A DNA stretch of 64,000 nucleotides from Ianthella basta (GCA_964019415.1 OZ025875.1:6161806-6225805); one strand, 5' to 3'; positions 37,986-51,925 are shown, counted from the stretch's first letter. Numbers and translations: made by a program. Notes: generated from the sequence alone by a model not told the origin.

Positions 37986-38823
37986 TCTCGTACCCAGCCC
38001 CGCTTCCTCGCCTAAATGAAAATGGCGGGCGGAAGTGGGGCTGGGTACGAGCAGGGGGGGTCGGTCAAGGTCACGTGTGTCCGCAAAATGGCCGACGCGG
38101 CTGCTCTTTACTGTGTATTTTACCTATACTAGCAAAGAGCAGACATATTTCGAGAAACACGTCGCATCGCTTGTTTCTTTGCTTCTGAGCACACAGTTGG
38201 ACAAGGGCTATCAGAAAATGGACCCTTCCCCGCCCTTCCCCAGTACCTAGGTAGGTTTTGCGAGCATTTTCCAACACCGGTGTACGAGTGTTCGCTGCTG
38301 CTGGCTACGAGGCAGATGAGGCCTAATCTGGAGTACTGAGCAAGTGCTCCTGTGGAAGTGACTCCTTAAAAGCAGGTAGCCAGTCCTCATCGATCACTTC
38401 ACGACTGCAAGACTGATAGGTTGACTGCTTCTGCAATGGGAGTGCAATCGGCAGCCACGTCCTTGCAGTCGTCTTGGTTCTGTACACGATTTGTCACATT
38501 CGATAGCAGGGATGCTAGAAATGGCCTAAGCGTGCTGGCAATCCTCAGGAAACGCTGCGATAACTTGCAAAACTAAATCGTGAAAGCGGTCAGACAATTA
38601 AGCCCAATCCACCGTATGGCTCCTTGGCTACGTACGTACGGGTCATACCAGGGGCGCGAATGCAGTACAAGGCCCTGCCATGGCTCAGGGTATGCACATT
38701 CGGCCTTGGAGCACAGTCAGCTAACATATGGATACGCGATTGGAATGTCAGGAATGCAATTATTGAGGTGCTGGTATTGCGCAATCCCAGGACTTGTCCG
38801 ACCCCCCCTGGGGTACGAGACTA
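37986..38823. mobile_element. TAGTCTCG-family foldback MITE, split by a later insertion
   Basis: TAGTCTCGTACCCAGCCCCG (from about 37986) pairs with CGGAAGTGGGGCTGGGTACGAG (38030-38051). The last bases, GACTA, resume after the 759-bp insertion (38819-38823). Removing the insertion and one target copy restores a foldback of about 70 bp. This gives the relative age: foldback first, 9-bp-TSD element later. Confidence 0.7.
38052..38810. mobile_element. 759-bp element, 9-bp TSD family, copy 1
   Basis: Termini are CAGGGGGGGTCGG and CCGACCCCCCCTG, with direct repeats GGGTACGAG at 38043-38051 and 38811-38819. The inside is shared with the copies at 38866 and 60321 (for example CAAAATGGCCGACGCGGC near the left, GGTATTGCGCAATCC near the right). 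No protein is recognised. The 9-bp duplication points to the Mutator (MuDR) superfamily; it is non-autonomous. Confidence 0.8.
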
Positions 38824-38825
38824 AA

Positions 38826-38865
38826 GATACTCGGAAGCCATTTTATGGGAATTACCCTTACGTCA
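38826..38865 (-). pseudogene. Caspase gene start-codon/promoter remnant
   Basis: ACTCGGAAGCCATTTTATGG, then GAATTACCCTTACGTCA, is the start codon and upstream block of a caspase copy, cut immediately by the element at 38866. Nothing else of the gene remains here. Confidence 0.7.
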
Positions 38866-39627
38866 CAGGGTCGGTCAAGGTCACGTGTGTCCGCAAAATG
38901 GCCGACGCGGCTGCTCTTTACTGTGTATTTTACCTATACTAGCTAAGAGCAGACATATTTCGAGAAACACGTCTCATTGCTTGTTTCTTTGCTTCTGAGC
39001 ACACAGTCGGGCAAGGGCTATCAGAAAATGGACCCCCCCGCCCTTCCCCAGCATCTAAGTAGGTTTTGCGAGCATTTTCCAACACCGGTGTACGAGTGTT
39101 CGCTGATGCTGGCTACGAGGCAGATGGAGCCTAATCTGGAGTACTGAGCAAGTGCTACTGTGGAAGTGACTCCTTAGAAGCTGGTAGCGAGTTCTCATTG
39201 ATCACTTCAGGACTGCCAGACTGATAGGTTGACTGCTTCTGCAATGGGAGTGCAATCGGCAGCCACGTCCTTGCAATCGTCTTGGTTCTGCACACGATTT
39301 GTCACATTCGATAGCAGGGATGCTAGAAATTGCTTAAGCGTGCTGGCAATCCTCAAGAAACGCTGCGATAACTTGCAAAACTAAATCGTGAAAGCGGTCA
39401 GACAATTAAGCCCAATCCACCGTATGGCTCCTTGGCTACGTACGTACGGGTCATACCAGGGGCGCGAATGCAGTACAAGGCCCTGCCATGGCTCAGGGCA
39501 TGCACATTCGGCCTTGGAGCATAGTCAGCTAACATATGTAGACGCGATTGGAATGTCAGGAATGCAATTATTGAGGTGCTGGTATTGCGTAATCCTAGGA
39601 CCTTGTCCGACCCCCCCCCCCCCCCCG
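38866..39627. mobile_element. 762-bp element, 9-bp TSD family, copy 2
   Basis: Left terminus CAGGGTCGG (shorter G-run), right terminus a long C-run ending CCCCCG. Direct repeats CTTACGTCA lie at 38857-38865 and 39628-39636. It inserted exactly into the CRE-like site of a caspase promoter remnant. The internal sequence is nearly the same as copies 1 and 3. Confidence 0.8.
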
Positions 39628-39636
39628 CTTACGTCA

Positions 39637-39757
39637 CTCCTCCTTCAGCGAACCCTCTAGTCGATTTACCACACCTATATATTGACAGGCTTGCTATTTT
39701 ACACGATCAGTTTGGTTCAAGAATGACTACTACCCCGACTCTGGTGAGTTTCTCATG
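39637..39757 (+). pseudogene. CAP gene 5' remnant
   Basis: The sequence after the insertion parallels 34770-34895 (ACCACACCTATATAT, then TTCAAGAATGACTACTACCC). ATG at 39723 opens MTTTPTLV and runs into a GTGAGT donor-like site. No further CAP exon follows before the minisatellite. It reproduces the divergent caspase/CAP start arrangement seen at 34740/34879. Confidence 0.55.
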
Positions 39758-40090
39758 GAACTCACCAGATGCCCGATGTCTGCGGGGATGCAGTATTCCC
39801 CAGGGAAGTTCACTGGGGCACCAGATGCCCGATGTCTGCAGGGGATGCTGTATTCTCCGGGGAAGTTCACTGGGACACCAGATGCCCGATGTCTGCAGGG
39901 GATGCTGTATTCCCCGGTGAAGTTCACTGGGGCACCAGATGCCCGATGTCTGCAGGGGATGCGGTATTCCCCAGGGAAGTTCACTGGGGCACCAGATGCC
40001 CGATGTCTGCAGGGGATGCATGCCGTATTCCCCAGTGAAGTTCACTGGGGCACCAGATGTCCGATGTTTGTGGGGGATGCTGAATTTCTC
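39758..40090. repeat. 57-bp minisatellite, array 2
   Basis: About six units of the 57-bp repeat also found at 3143-3526 and 5893-6023, here with the word GATGCCCGATGTCTGCAGGG. One unit has a small ATGC insertion (about 40018). No coding function. Confidence 0.9.
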
Positions 40091-42077
40091 GTTAAGTGCT
40101 TACTCTCTTACAAACTGTTTGCATAATGGTATGTTGTGTACTGCATGGTTGGAGTGAACATCACACTGCAACTGAGTGTGCTCACTGTGGCAACCTATTT
40201 ATACCAATTTTGGGTGTGGTCGTCACTTCCTATTTTTAATGCTGTGTCCATTACTGCTGGATGCACTGATGAACCTGCAGGAAATCTGAATGGCCATGCA
40301 TACATGGAGCTCCAGAATGTTCATGCATGTGCTTTGGCTGTTTGATTGCAGACATATTAATATAACTGAGTGTATATAAATTATTATGTGTAAATATATT
40401 CGTAGGCATACACTTTCTAATAGAATCATCATTAAAGTTCGCATCATACTTGTGCAATATAGCAATATTACGAGAAGTTGTGATTGGCTTTCTTGCTTCT
40501 ATACAAAACGTTTATGAAACTTACAGAGCAAGTGTTTGTTACACATATACATGGCTATACGTAGGAATGTGACAGGAGCACCATATTGTGTGTGTGCTTA
40601 ATTATTACTGGCATATGATGCATGATCAACTATTACCATGTATGTATAATAAATGGATCTGTATAAATGACTGATAGCACTAAGTCTTTCTATAATAATA
40701 GTTCTGTTAATTACCCCTATAAACTATAAATGCAGGGCCGCTGTATAATTAAGTTACATGTTGACCAGTTGAAATACTTGTAATATGCTGCAAAATCTTG
40801 CAAAAATAGATTCTAGCAATATTTGAGTGCATTCATTCAAATGCAAAGCACAATTTGCAAAAGAGTCTTTAACAGTGCGCACATTCTCATACTATTAACT
40901 TTTTTGCTTACTCACCCAGAATCATTCAATGTATGGCTTTTGATCAAACTGCATGAGCTCAGCTCTCTATAGATAGGAACTGATCAACACTGTACAATCA
41001 TGTCATCAATGCATAATGACTTGTATGGTCTCACCTGGCTGGAGCCCACAATACAGCACCATGTACGTAGTATAAGTGGTTTACCAAAAATAATCGCCCC
41101 CGATTAGAATTTTAGTGCGTCTTGCTGGGGAGCTGCGTTGGAACTGGTGGTAATCTCGTCGTAGAACAAGGCTAAAGTCGCTTCGTATCCTCTCCGCGCT
41201 GCCTCAGTAGCTAGCTAGTACTTTCGAGTGCTGTGCAACGGTGTCGCCGACTTCTGTTCAGTGCGCGCGCACGCAGACATGTGGCCGCAGTACCCAACGA
41301 AATGAGTGACGCACGAATACGCGGAGACGTCACGAAGGCTTTGACGCTTGGCTTTGGCTCAGCTGGATTGCACATGCTCGGAAAGCTTGGCTCAGCCCTC
41401 AACAGAAGCAAAGCGGTTAGCAATGGATGCGGTGTATTATAGAGCCGATTGCGTGTCGAATCATTTCCCAGGAGTAAATGCATCCTTGGGGGATCGAAGC
41501 GTGTACATGTGCGCGCTCCTCTTTCGTGAGCTATAATAAATGAAAGTACCTACCCAGTTCTCCAGAAGTTGGTACATGCAACTTCATGGCTTAATGGATT
41601 CTCACATGACCTTTCCGCTCTTCGTTTACTTTACGGAGGTGTTGGTTGACACGATTTAAGTTATTGAGGCGCTTACTTGGTTGCTGCAGTGCAGTATCTG
41701 AATACTGCACTGTTGGTCTCTTTGATGCATGTGGTCATTATTTGGTAAAGTACTGTACTGTGGCCAACCATAAAAGGGCCTGTACACAATGTGTTTATAT
41801 GACCATATATGTTCATACCTATACACTCCCACACTTCTATAGGTATTAATGGAAACATTACGCGCATCCGGTGCATGAAGTTACTGGACTATAACAAACC
41901 TCTAAAGTTGTCATAGGGAAATTTGCCCCAGTTGGCGTTTTGCGCGTTGGATAATTAGCTACAGTCATCCGGTGCATGAAGTTGCTGCGACTATATATTT
42001 AACAGGAGGCACGGGAATCTAGACTGGACTCGTTGAGGCAAACTTCACTAGCTATAGCTATACTCTGTATCGGTTAA
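40091..42077. other. Intergenic, no gene recognised
   Basis: AT-rich to about 41080, then a more GC-rich patch (41100-41550) with open frames on both strands that resemble nothing I know. The last 150 bp before 42078 presumably hold the CAP gene promoter. Confidence 0.4.
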
Positions 42078-43878
<1,801 letters not shown>

Positions 43879-44639
43879 TATTATACCATGATAAGAAAAC
43901 ACCATGACTATAATTATGCTTATTTATATACATTAATGCTGCTCTGAAAACATGTAGTTTTGTGGATACTTGTATAGGCATACATTTACTGATCATGGTA
44001 TATTTGTGTGGCTGCACTAACAGCCTGGGTTAAAGTGCATGAAACATACATAATATGCTATATCTAGCTACCTGTGGCCATGCAATATAGCTGTTTTCAT
44101 CCTGGGCATTAGGACACAATGTTATGCTCTCAAATCACATGCATGCACTGATACTGCTATAAACTGTACTGATACAAAATGTAGTAAAATATAACTGCTA
44201 GCTACCTGATAAAATGTATAAGACATACAATGTATGTACAACTAACTGTGCAATGTCATATTATATAGCACTGTATGTCGTAATACTGTAGACCAGAATG
44301 GGTCCATTTAATTTAGTTTGGAGTGGGTTATGCACACCCTTGGTGCATGGCATTATGGCATTAATACATCAACAGTACCCCATTAGCCTAAAGACGTCCT
44401 ACTGTCATCCACTTTCACAACATCATAATGCCAAGGCAATCAATGCCAGAAAGCATTTTGTTACTTTCATTCTTTTTATACATTAATGCATTGTGAATAT
44501 GTCAGGCTTCTGGATGCGTGTTGCTAGTATTCCAGCAGCAGTGCAATACGTCAAACTATATACTGTAGCAGGAGCTGTTAGCAGTCTTTTTTGTTAAGGC
44601 TAGCGTTCAGTCTTTCTTTGTCTTTAGGACTGTTGAATG
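43879..44639. other. Intergenic, shared UGT 3' flank
   Basis: No gene. The part from about 44280 matches (inverted) the 3' flanks of the UGT genes at 48553 and 52749 (for example GACCAGAATGGGTCCATT and ATTAATGCATTGTGAATATG). Confidence 0.5.
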
Positions 44640-46183
44640 CTATCTGGAGCTGGAGCACATTCTTCTGCCCACACAGCGAGTGCACTTGTACAGAGTGAAG
44701 ACCACCAACACCAGCACACCTGCAATGACAGCATACACATCCAGGTTGTAGTACTGGACAGTGCTCCACTGGTGCTTGGCCCAGAAAGGAACAAGATGGT
44801 TGTAGCCTACTTCGTGATAGTGTTCAATGAGGTCTGCTGCGCGCTCCACTCCACCCGCCTCCTTGAAAATCATGTTCAGTTTGCGGATTGTCTCCCTGTA
44901 GGACCCTCTCTCTATCTCCTTGATACTACGCTGGAGGAGATCGCTGGTGATGTTCCCTGCACCATGAAGACACACTCCCAGGCCTTGATTGTGTACACGA
45001 GCACAGTTTGCAAATTGGTCCACAGCAATCGGTGACCCAATAATTGGTACACCAGCCATTAGGGCTTCATTCACACCACCTATACCACAGTGTAAGATGG
45101 CTACAGATATGGATGGATGGCGAAGTAGTGTAGCTTGTGGTAACCAACTGGATATAAAGATACTTCCATTGTGGAGCAATTCCTGATCTATGTCATCAAA
45201 AACATGACGGTTGTTATCCTTTATAGTCCAAAGAATGTCATAGTTGCTTTGAATCGCTGCATCTACCACAGATATTGCAAGTTGCTTGGAAGCTGTGAAC
45301 ATACTTCCCATGCTAACATACAGTACACTTCTTGGAGAGTGCCTATCCAGCCATATACATAACTCATCTGGAAGAACGTCTTCCTTCTTTGTAACAACCG
45401 GTCCTACATAATGTGTCATTGGGTAGAGTGGTCGGGGATAATCAAATCCAAAAGCAACACCAGCAACTTCTGGGTTGTACACACCTGCAGGAGTGTGCGT
45501 TGGAAAATAATGCTTATAGTGACAGCCAATTGTATGTAGGTAAACAGTAAGGGCACCTGAAATTGCTATTCGAACAAATCTATCCAAAAAAGCAGGGTAA
45601 ACACCCCCAATGTGGAGTGGGAAGTGCCATGATGGTGCATTGTTATCACTATACGGTATACTCTGGCTGTAGGAAATCACTGTGAGATTAGTATTGGTGT
45701 TGAGCCATGTGTTACTGCTGGCAATATAAAGTCTACCACAGCCACATCTATGCCTTTCAAAAAATGAGTGTCTGCTCTTAAGGCATTGATAAGGACATCT
45801 TGGGATTTTAAAAATGTAGGTAGCAATACAGATACCATATAAGGCACACTGTGTCCCGCTTCCAAAACCCGTCTGAGCATTTCATCCCGTTCTTGGTCGA
45901 CATCCTCATCGCCGTAACCATGGAAGATCATTCCTCGTTCAGAGCACTTTTGCTTGAGCCTCCAAGCTCCTTTGTACGTCCTCTCTGTAGCTACAGACAC
46001 GTTGTGACCCCTTTCCATCAGAGTCTCCCCAAGTGCAAGGAGTGGGGTGAAGTGACCCGCTGCGTCTGGCGTCAGAATTAGGACTGACAGGGGACGGACG
46101 GACGGAGTATACGTAGCGTCACCGCTTCCCGGTACTGACGAGAGGACTACGTTCAAGAACAGTAACACAATCCACAGCTTCAT
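44640..46183 (-). pseudogene. UDP-glycosyltransferase copy 1, single-base frameshift
   Basis: An intronless UGT frame from ATG 46183 (MKLWIVLLFLNVVLSSV signal peptide) to TAG 44640. In the intact paralogues the sequence reads GTAACACGATGGCTC; here it is GTAACACATGGCTC at about 45714, one base fewer. The frame therefore breaks after about 160 residues and resumes in another frame (SYSQSIPYSDNN...). Downstream, the family signature (WLPQATLLRHPS, HCGIGGVNEALMAGVP, DQFANCAR) and the C-terminal membrane segment are intact. The C-terminus is altered (MCSSSR), losing the KxKxx retrieval motif of the paralogues. It is more diverged from the others than they are from each other. A sequencing error cannot be excluded as the cause of the frameshift. 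Confidence 0.85.
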
Positions 46184-47280
46184 CACGAGGCAAGTCAGGT
46201 TGACCACAAAAATTGACTTCCTGCGCACGAGACTCGTGTGACTGTCCAACAGGCCAGATTACGCATATAGGAGGCTTCTATGGCGAAGGATACGAAACAA
46301 TGGAGTTTACAGGGACTTTCCATGACGTCTTAGTCCTGTACTATCGGCACAAACCAACTGTATCACTCCCGGCCATTCTGTTGTGAAGTATCTCTGCTGA
46401 GGTCAAGGCCGTTTTGGCTATGACCAGTGATGACATATACATATATATGCACACATATGCATGCTACGTGTTAATATGCATGAGATCATATTCATATAGA
46501 ATGTATATGAATGACTTTCATCATCCTTAGTTGATATATAGTTTATAGAAAGCGCGATATGCATGTGCATGCAAGCTATTTAAATAGGGTACATGTACAT
46601 GTGAGTGTATATTAAATAAACATTACATAATTATAGTGACAAATGTTACATATTAGTATATATGTCATTGAGTATTAAGTATACTGCAGCTGTTCATATG
46701 TACTCCACACCATCACATGTAAACACAAATAACATACAGATGATACTGGAATGTCATTGCTTAAAGAGTTGAATGTAAACTGAGGCAATATGGCAGCTTC
46801 ATGATTTGTCTCACATCCAGCCCCTGTTTCTCCGCAAGCATATTGTGCAATCTTCTCCCTAGTACCAAGTCTCTAAACCACAGGAATGTCTGGCATGCGA
46901 GACTATGTCATGATATTTTATTGCTTGTCATGTACTGCACATGTAGAAAAGAAGCCCCATGTATTACTGTATGTACACTCATATGGATGAGAAAGGTGCC
47001 ATCATCAAGTGATCAACGCTTCTGGAAAGTACCACAATAGACCCAAACTACTTTATTTTATTCATCCTGGTAATTAATGCACAATAATTATTATAACTTT
47101 ATCTGTCATTTGCTCTATATCAATCAATCAATATTTGAGTGCATCATGCCATACAGCACTAGGGCACAGACTGGCCAAAAGCTGCACTATATACACAAAC
47201 ATTTACATGAAACTGTTTAGATGATCATGATGTCCTTCACATAATATACAATATACAAATCAGTTAAGGGCCTGCAGGGT
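46184..47280. other. Intergenic, no gene seen
   Basis: AT-rich DNA upstream of UGT copy 1. I found nothing recognisable. Confidence 0.45.
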
Positions 47281-47289
47281 ATAGGGAGT

Positions 47290-47840
47290 TCATTCTGGCC
47301 CTATGCGCCAAAACGCGCCTTCCACATGGTTTGGATATCTGCTGCTATCTTGTGGTTGTGGCAAGCCAAGCACAGGAGTCTTGCCGTGGTATCTTCATCA
47401 GAATTGGAGGAAAAATCATGACATTGTTTCAAAAGTGCCTCACGATGTCCAATCCAGGCTGGGCACCTGATCAGCCAATGGACCACATCCTCCACCTCTC
47501 CACTGTCGCACTCTTTGCATACTCTTTCCTCCCTTTTCAATCCATGCCATCTGCCTGTCTCCATTTGAAACGGAGCAGTACCTCCCCTCAGCTTGATCAA
47601 GACCCTCCTCTCGCTGTTCATCTTCACATTTGCACAACTAGATTCTTCTTCATACTCCGCAATCTTCTTCAGCATCGACAGCTTTGGTTTGTTCTCTAAT
47701 TTTTGGCTCCATTCTTTTCTTACTCTCCTCCACGCCACACTCTATATCTGTAGTTACAGTTCTCTCTAGCACCTCTGTCTCATCCATCAAAATTTCACTC
47801 CCCCTAATGCATGCAAAATTAGCATCCTCCACGCTATACC
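47290..47840 (-). mobile_element. LINE C-terminal fragment with cysteine motif
   Basis: About 145 codons: SMLKKIAEYEEESSCANVK, GGTAPFQMETGRWHGLKREE, then a zinc-knuckle-like VCKECDSGEVEDVVHWLIRC. This is the typical tail of non-LTR retrotransposon reverse transcriptases. It appears to be a relative of the fragment at 9440-9985. Truncated; no catalytic domain. Confidence 0.65.
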
Positions 47841-47929
47841 ATATAGCTGCCTGATATTATATAGCTCCAGTGCTATTTTAGTTAACCATATCCATCTGTC
47901 TATCTCCACTCTGTGCTCTGCAGTACCAC

Positions 47930-48330
47930 CAAAAGCAAATAATTATAGTTGAAAATTTCTTCGGGTGTATATATATGAGCTTCTCTATAAGACTCCGTAA
48001 CACACTCAGAGTTGACTCTTCCTGTTAACATTCTTCGAATCTGTCTCAGACTGTCTGCATGCATGGTACACAGTCATTCAGAGTTGCCTAAATTTGTTCT
48101 AACTCCATTGCCACACTGGTCCATCTCCATTAAACGCATTGCAATTCTGCATACCTTTAGCCATACAACACTAGCTCCCACAGTCATCCATCACTCCCGA
48201 ACAAAACACCTGCTGCAATGCATATCACAACCGTCCACGCACAGAAACCTTCAGGATCTAATCAAGAGACGCGCATATGCAGTAGGTCCTATTATATGCT
48301 TTTGCATATTTACGGGTTCTAGCGCCTAGA
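47930..48330. repeat. UGT-associated dispersed repeat, copy 1
   Basis: Sequence with TTGACTCTTCCTGTTAACAT and CGTCCACGCACAGAAACCTT. Related copies lie at 50463-51170 and 55855-56500, with a partial copy at 63600-63755. No coding function is assigned. One copy flanks each UGT, so it is either a co-duplicated flank or an old element. Confidence 0.6.
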
Positions 48331-48372
48331 CACACTCCGCCCTGGTCGCTTGGAACACAATCTGGGGATTGT

Positions 48373-48460
48373 CTAGTCTCGTTCCCAGCCCACCACTTCC
48401 GCTAACAAATTTTTCCGCAGCCATTTTGTTAGCGGAAGTGGTGGGCTGGGAACGAGACTA
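48373..48460. mobile_element. 88-bp foldback MITE, TAGTCTCG family
   Basis: The arms CTAGTCTCGTTCCCAGCCCA and the inverse ending CTGGGAACGAGACTA are almost fully paired. Direct repeats GGGATTGT lie at 48365-48372 and 48461-48468. The paralogous sequence near 56824 (ATCTGGGGGATTGTCGGTGT) has no insertion, an empty site. Confidence 0.9.
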
Positions 48461-48552
48461 GGGATTGTCGGTGTCAGACTGATGGGGGTGGGCCAAATCA
48501 CAGAGTTCTAATTCTCTGATATCAGAGCGACATCAGTGTATCATTGGTCAAG

Positions 48553-50112
48553 ATGGGGTTGTGGCTTGCGTTCCTGATGGCTATGTTGCCGTCAGTCGTC
48601 TCATCTTCTACTGGAATTGCACCCGCGGCTCGTAACCTCTCAGTCTTGATACTGACTCCAGATGCAGCGGGCCACTCCACTCCTCTCCTTGCTATTGGGG
48701 AGGCACTAATGGAACGAGGGCACAACGTGTCGGTAGCAACAGACCGGAGGTACAAAGGAGCTCAGAGACTGCAACAGTTGTGCTCTGAACGAGGAATGAC
48801 CTTCCGTGGGTACGGAGATGAGGTGAATGACCGTGAAAAGGACGAAATACTTAGGCAGATAGTGGAAGCGGGAGATAATTTGTTCTCTATCTTTGCTGTG
48901 TTGATTCCTGCTATTGTGAAAGTGCAGGAGGTTCTCCTTGATGCCTTAAAAACGGATTCTCATCTGTTGAAAGGAACAGATGTGGCTGTGGTAGACTTTA
49001 CCTTGCCAGCAGTAACACGATGGCTCAACATCAATACTAATATCACAGTGATTTCCTACAGCCAGAGTATACCGTATAGTGGCACCAATGTACCATTGTG
49101 GCATTTTGCAATGCACACACAAGGTGTTTACCCTGCATTTCTGGATAGACTTGCAACAGTATTATTCAATGCATTAGATGTTTACTCATGCACAGTTGAT
49201 TATGGTACCATTCAGTATCTTCCATTACACACTCCTGCGGGTGTGTACAACCCAGAAGTTGCAGGTGTTGCCTTTGGATTTGATTACTCCCGACCTCTCT
49301 ACCCAATGATGCATTTCGTGGGACCAGTTGTGTCTAAGAGAGAAGAATTACTTCCGAATGACTTACAGGTATGGCTAGACCATCATTCCATGAGAAGTGT
49401 GCTCTACATCAGCATGGGTAGTCTGTTTCATATTACGAAGCAGTTGGCAGTGTCTGTAGTGAATGCAGCAATTCGAAGCAACTATGACATTCTTTGGACT
49501 ATGCAGGATAGTGATCGTTATGTTCTCGATGACATAGATCAGACATTGCTACACAATGGAAGTATCTTCATATCCAGTTGGTTACCACAGGCTACAGTAC
49601 TTCACCATCCATCCATATCTGTAGCCATCTTACACTGTGGGTTAGGTGGTGTGAATGAAGCCCTAATGGCTAGTGTACCAATTATTGGGTCTCCAATCGC
49701 TTTGGACCAATTTGTGAACTGTGCTCGTGTACACCATCAAGGCCTGGGAGTGTGTCTTCATGGTGCAGGGAACATCACCAGCGATCTCCTCCAGCGCAGC
49801 ATCAAGGAGATAGAGAGAGGGTCCTACAGGGAGACTATCCGCAAACTGAACATCATCTCCAAGGAGGCAGGTGGAGTGGAGCGTGCTGCGGACCTCATTG
49901 AACACTATCATGAAGTAGGCTATGACCATCTTGTTCCCTTCTGGGCCAAGCACCAGTGGAGCACTGTCCAGTACTACAACCTGGATGTGTATGCTGTCAT
50001 TGCAGGTGTGCTGGTGTTGGTGATCTTCACTCTGTACAAGTGCACTCGCTGTGTGGGCAGAAGAATGTGTTCCAGGCAGCATTCAACAGTCCTAAAGACA
50101 AAGAAAGACTGA
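48553..50112 (+). CDS. UDP-glycosyltransferase (UGT), copy 2, intact, intronless
   Basis: 519 residues from ATG 48553, chosen because MGLWLAFLMAMLPSVV is a signal peptide; the frame upstream has no ATG. The N-terminal acceptor-binding half has the catalytic His at about 41 (TPDAAGHSTP) and the partner Asp region VVDFTLPAVTRW. The C-terminal half has the UDP-sugar signature (SSWLPQATVLHHPS, ILHCGLGGVNEALM, GSPIALDQFVNCARV). A membrane segment lies near 477-496 (VYAVIAGVLVLVIFTLY), followed by a basic tail ending KTKKD, a KxKxx ER-retrieval signal. This is the type I ER topology of animal UGTs, which conjugate lipophilic compounds. The sugar and substrate are unknown. Nearest neighbours are copies 1 (inverted), 3, 4 and 5. 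Confidence 0.92.
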   Translation: MGLWLAFLMAMLPSVVSSSTGIAPAARNLSVLILTPDAAGHSTPLLAIGEALMERGHNVSVATDRRYKGAQRLQQLCSERGMTFRGYGDEVNDREKDEILRQIVEAGDNLFSIFAVLIPAIVKVQEVLLDALKTDSHLLKGTDVAVVDFTLPAVTRWLNINTNITVISYSQSIPYSGTNVPLWHFAMHTQGVYPAFLDRLATVLFNALDVYSCTVDYGTIQYLPLHTPAGVYNPEVAGVAFGFDYSRPLYPMMHFVGPVVSKREELLPNDLQVWLDHHSMRSVLYISMGSLFHITKQLAVSVVNAAIRSNYDILWTMQDSDRYVLDDIDQTLLHNGSIFISSWLPQATVLHHPSISVAILHCGLGGVNEALMASVPIIGSPIALDQFVNCARVHHQGLGVCLHGAGNITSDLLQRSIKEIERGSYRETIRKLNIISKEAGGVERAADLIEHYHEVGYDHLVPFWAKHQWSTVQYYNLDVYAVIAGVLVLVIFTLYKCTRCVGRRMCSRQHSTVLKTKKD

Positions 50113-51337
50113 GCGCTAGCCTTAACAGAAAAGAGCGGTGACAGCTCCTGCTACAGTATATAGTGTGACGTATTTCATGTACTGTTGCTGGAATACTAGC
50201 AACACACATCCGGAAGCCTGACATATTCAGAATGCAGTAATGTATAAAAATTATAAAAGTAACAAAATGTATTCTGGCATTGATTTCCTTAATTGGCATT
50301 ATAATGTTGTGAAATTGGATGGCAGATGTTTTTAGGCAAATGGGGTACTGTTGATGAATAAACGCCATTATGCATGCACCGAGGGTGTGCACACTCCAAC
50401 TGAATGGGCCCATTCTGGTCTACTGTATTTTTATATAATACAGTGCCACATAATGATTATGACGCATATAGTTGAAAATTCCACGTGCACCCAGGTGTAT
50501 ATATTATGTGAATGTTAACACACTGCATTTCAGAGCTCCTTCTATAAGACTCTGCAACATACTCACATGCAGTTGGCTCTTCCTGTTAACATTCTTCAAA
50601 TCTGCCTCAGACTGTCTGTATGGCACGCAGTCAATCAGAATTTCCTTGACTGCTCTAACTCCACTGCCACAATGGACCATCTCCATAAAACTTGTAATTC
50701 TGCATACTTTTAGCCATACCCCACTACAGTTTCCATGGATGCATGCACCTTTTGCACTCACAGTCATGATCAGCCATCATCCTGGAGTCTATCTACTCTC
50801 CACATTCTCATCACATGAACTGCACCCTAGATATACTCTACCATTTCTGATACATCTACCTCCATACCACTTCTGATGCATGCTCAACAAGTGCATGGTT
50901 TAGCATAATCTCAGAATTGCAATATGCATCTATATATAATCATTAATGATACTGTAATCAATGTCTTGCACCTACATATTTCACTGCTACTAACTGATAT
51001 CATTACATGCAATGCAATATCTGAGGTCTTTGTCCTAGCTGTATGAGGATGCTAGCCATCACTCCTGAATAAAACACCTGTAATGTATATCACAAGCCTT
51101 CATGCTCAGAAATTTTCAGCATCTAATCAAGGGATGCAGTATGCATTTTGCTTATTTACAGGTTCTAGCACGCTAGACCGCTCCGCCCCAGGCACTTGGA
51201 ACACATTTAAAATTGGTCAATCAATGGTGGAATTAGCCATTCAGCTACATCAGACTAATGGGTGATGCATGGGCAAAATCTCAGAGCTCTGATTCTCTAA
51301 CATCATGCAGAGTGACATCAGTGTATTATTGGTCAAG
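50113..51337. repeat. UGT 3' flank and dispersed repeat, copy 2
   Basis: The first 300 bp are shared with the 3' flank of UGT copy 4. From about 50463 the same repeat as 47930-48330 continues to about 51170. No gene is recognised. Confidence 0.6.
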
Positions 51338-51925
51338 ATGGGGGTGTGCCTTATGTTCTTAATGGCTATCTTGCCATCAGTCGTCTTATCTTCTACTGGA
51401 ATTGCACCCGCTCGTAACCTGTTTGTCTTGATACTGACTCCAGATGCAGCGGGCCACTTCACTCTTCTCCTTGCTATTGGGGAGGGATTAATGGAACGAG
51501 GGCACAACTCTGAATGAGGAATGACATTCCATGCATCTATTAGTGTACGGAGATGAGGTTATCGATCACGAATGGGCCGAAGTACTTAGATGGACAGTGG
51601 AAGTGCATGGGAGCTAATCTGCTCTCTGCATCAACTGTGTTGATTCCTTCTATTGTGAAAGTACAGGAGGTTCTCCACGATGCATTAAGAATGGATACTA
51701 ATCTTTTGAAAGACATAGATGTGGGTGTGGTAGACTTTATCTTGCCAGCAGTAACACAATGGCTCAACACCAATACTAACGTCACAGTGATTTTGTGTAC
51801 AGCCAGAGTATAATGCACCATGGCATGCTAATGTACACGGAGGGCGTTACCCTGCATTTCTGAATACTTCTTGGAACAGTAAATTCTAAGTGTCTTTGAT
51901 GTTTACTTATATGCAGTTGACTACA
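51338..51925 (+). pseudogene. UGT copy 3, decayed 5' fragment
   Basis: It begins ATGGGGGTGTGCCTTATG like the other UGTs (VCLMFLMAILPSVVLSS, TPDAAGHFTLLLAIGEGLME). It loses the frame near 51510 and has several further indels; short matches resume (VVDFILPAVTQW). It ends by about 51925, in the region matching codons for residues 190-210. The whole UDP-sugar-binding half is missing. Confidence 0.85.

Noticed and set aside
41211..41483. Gene in the GC-richer patch before the CAP gene.
   Set aside because: Open frames on both strands without domain likeness or splice signals. More likely promoter or CpG-rich DNA.
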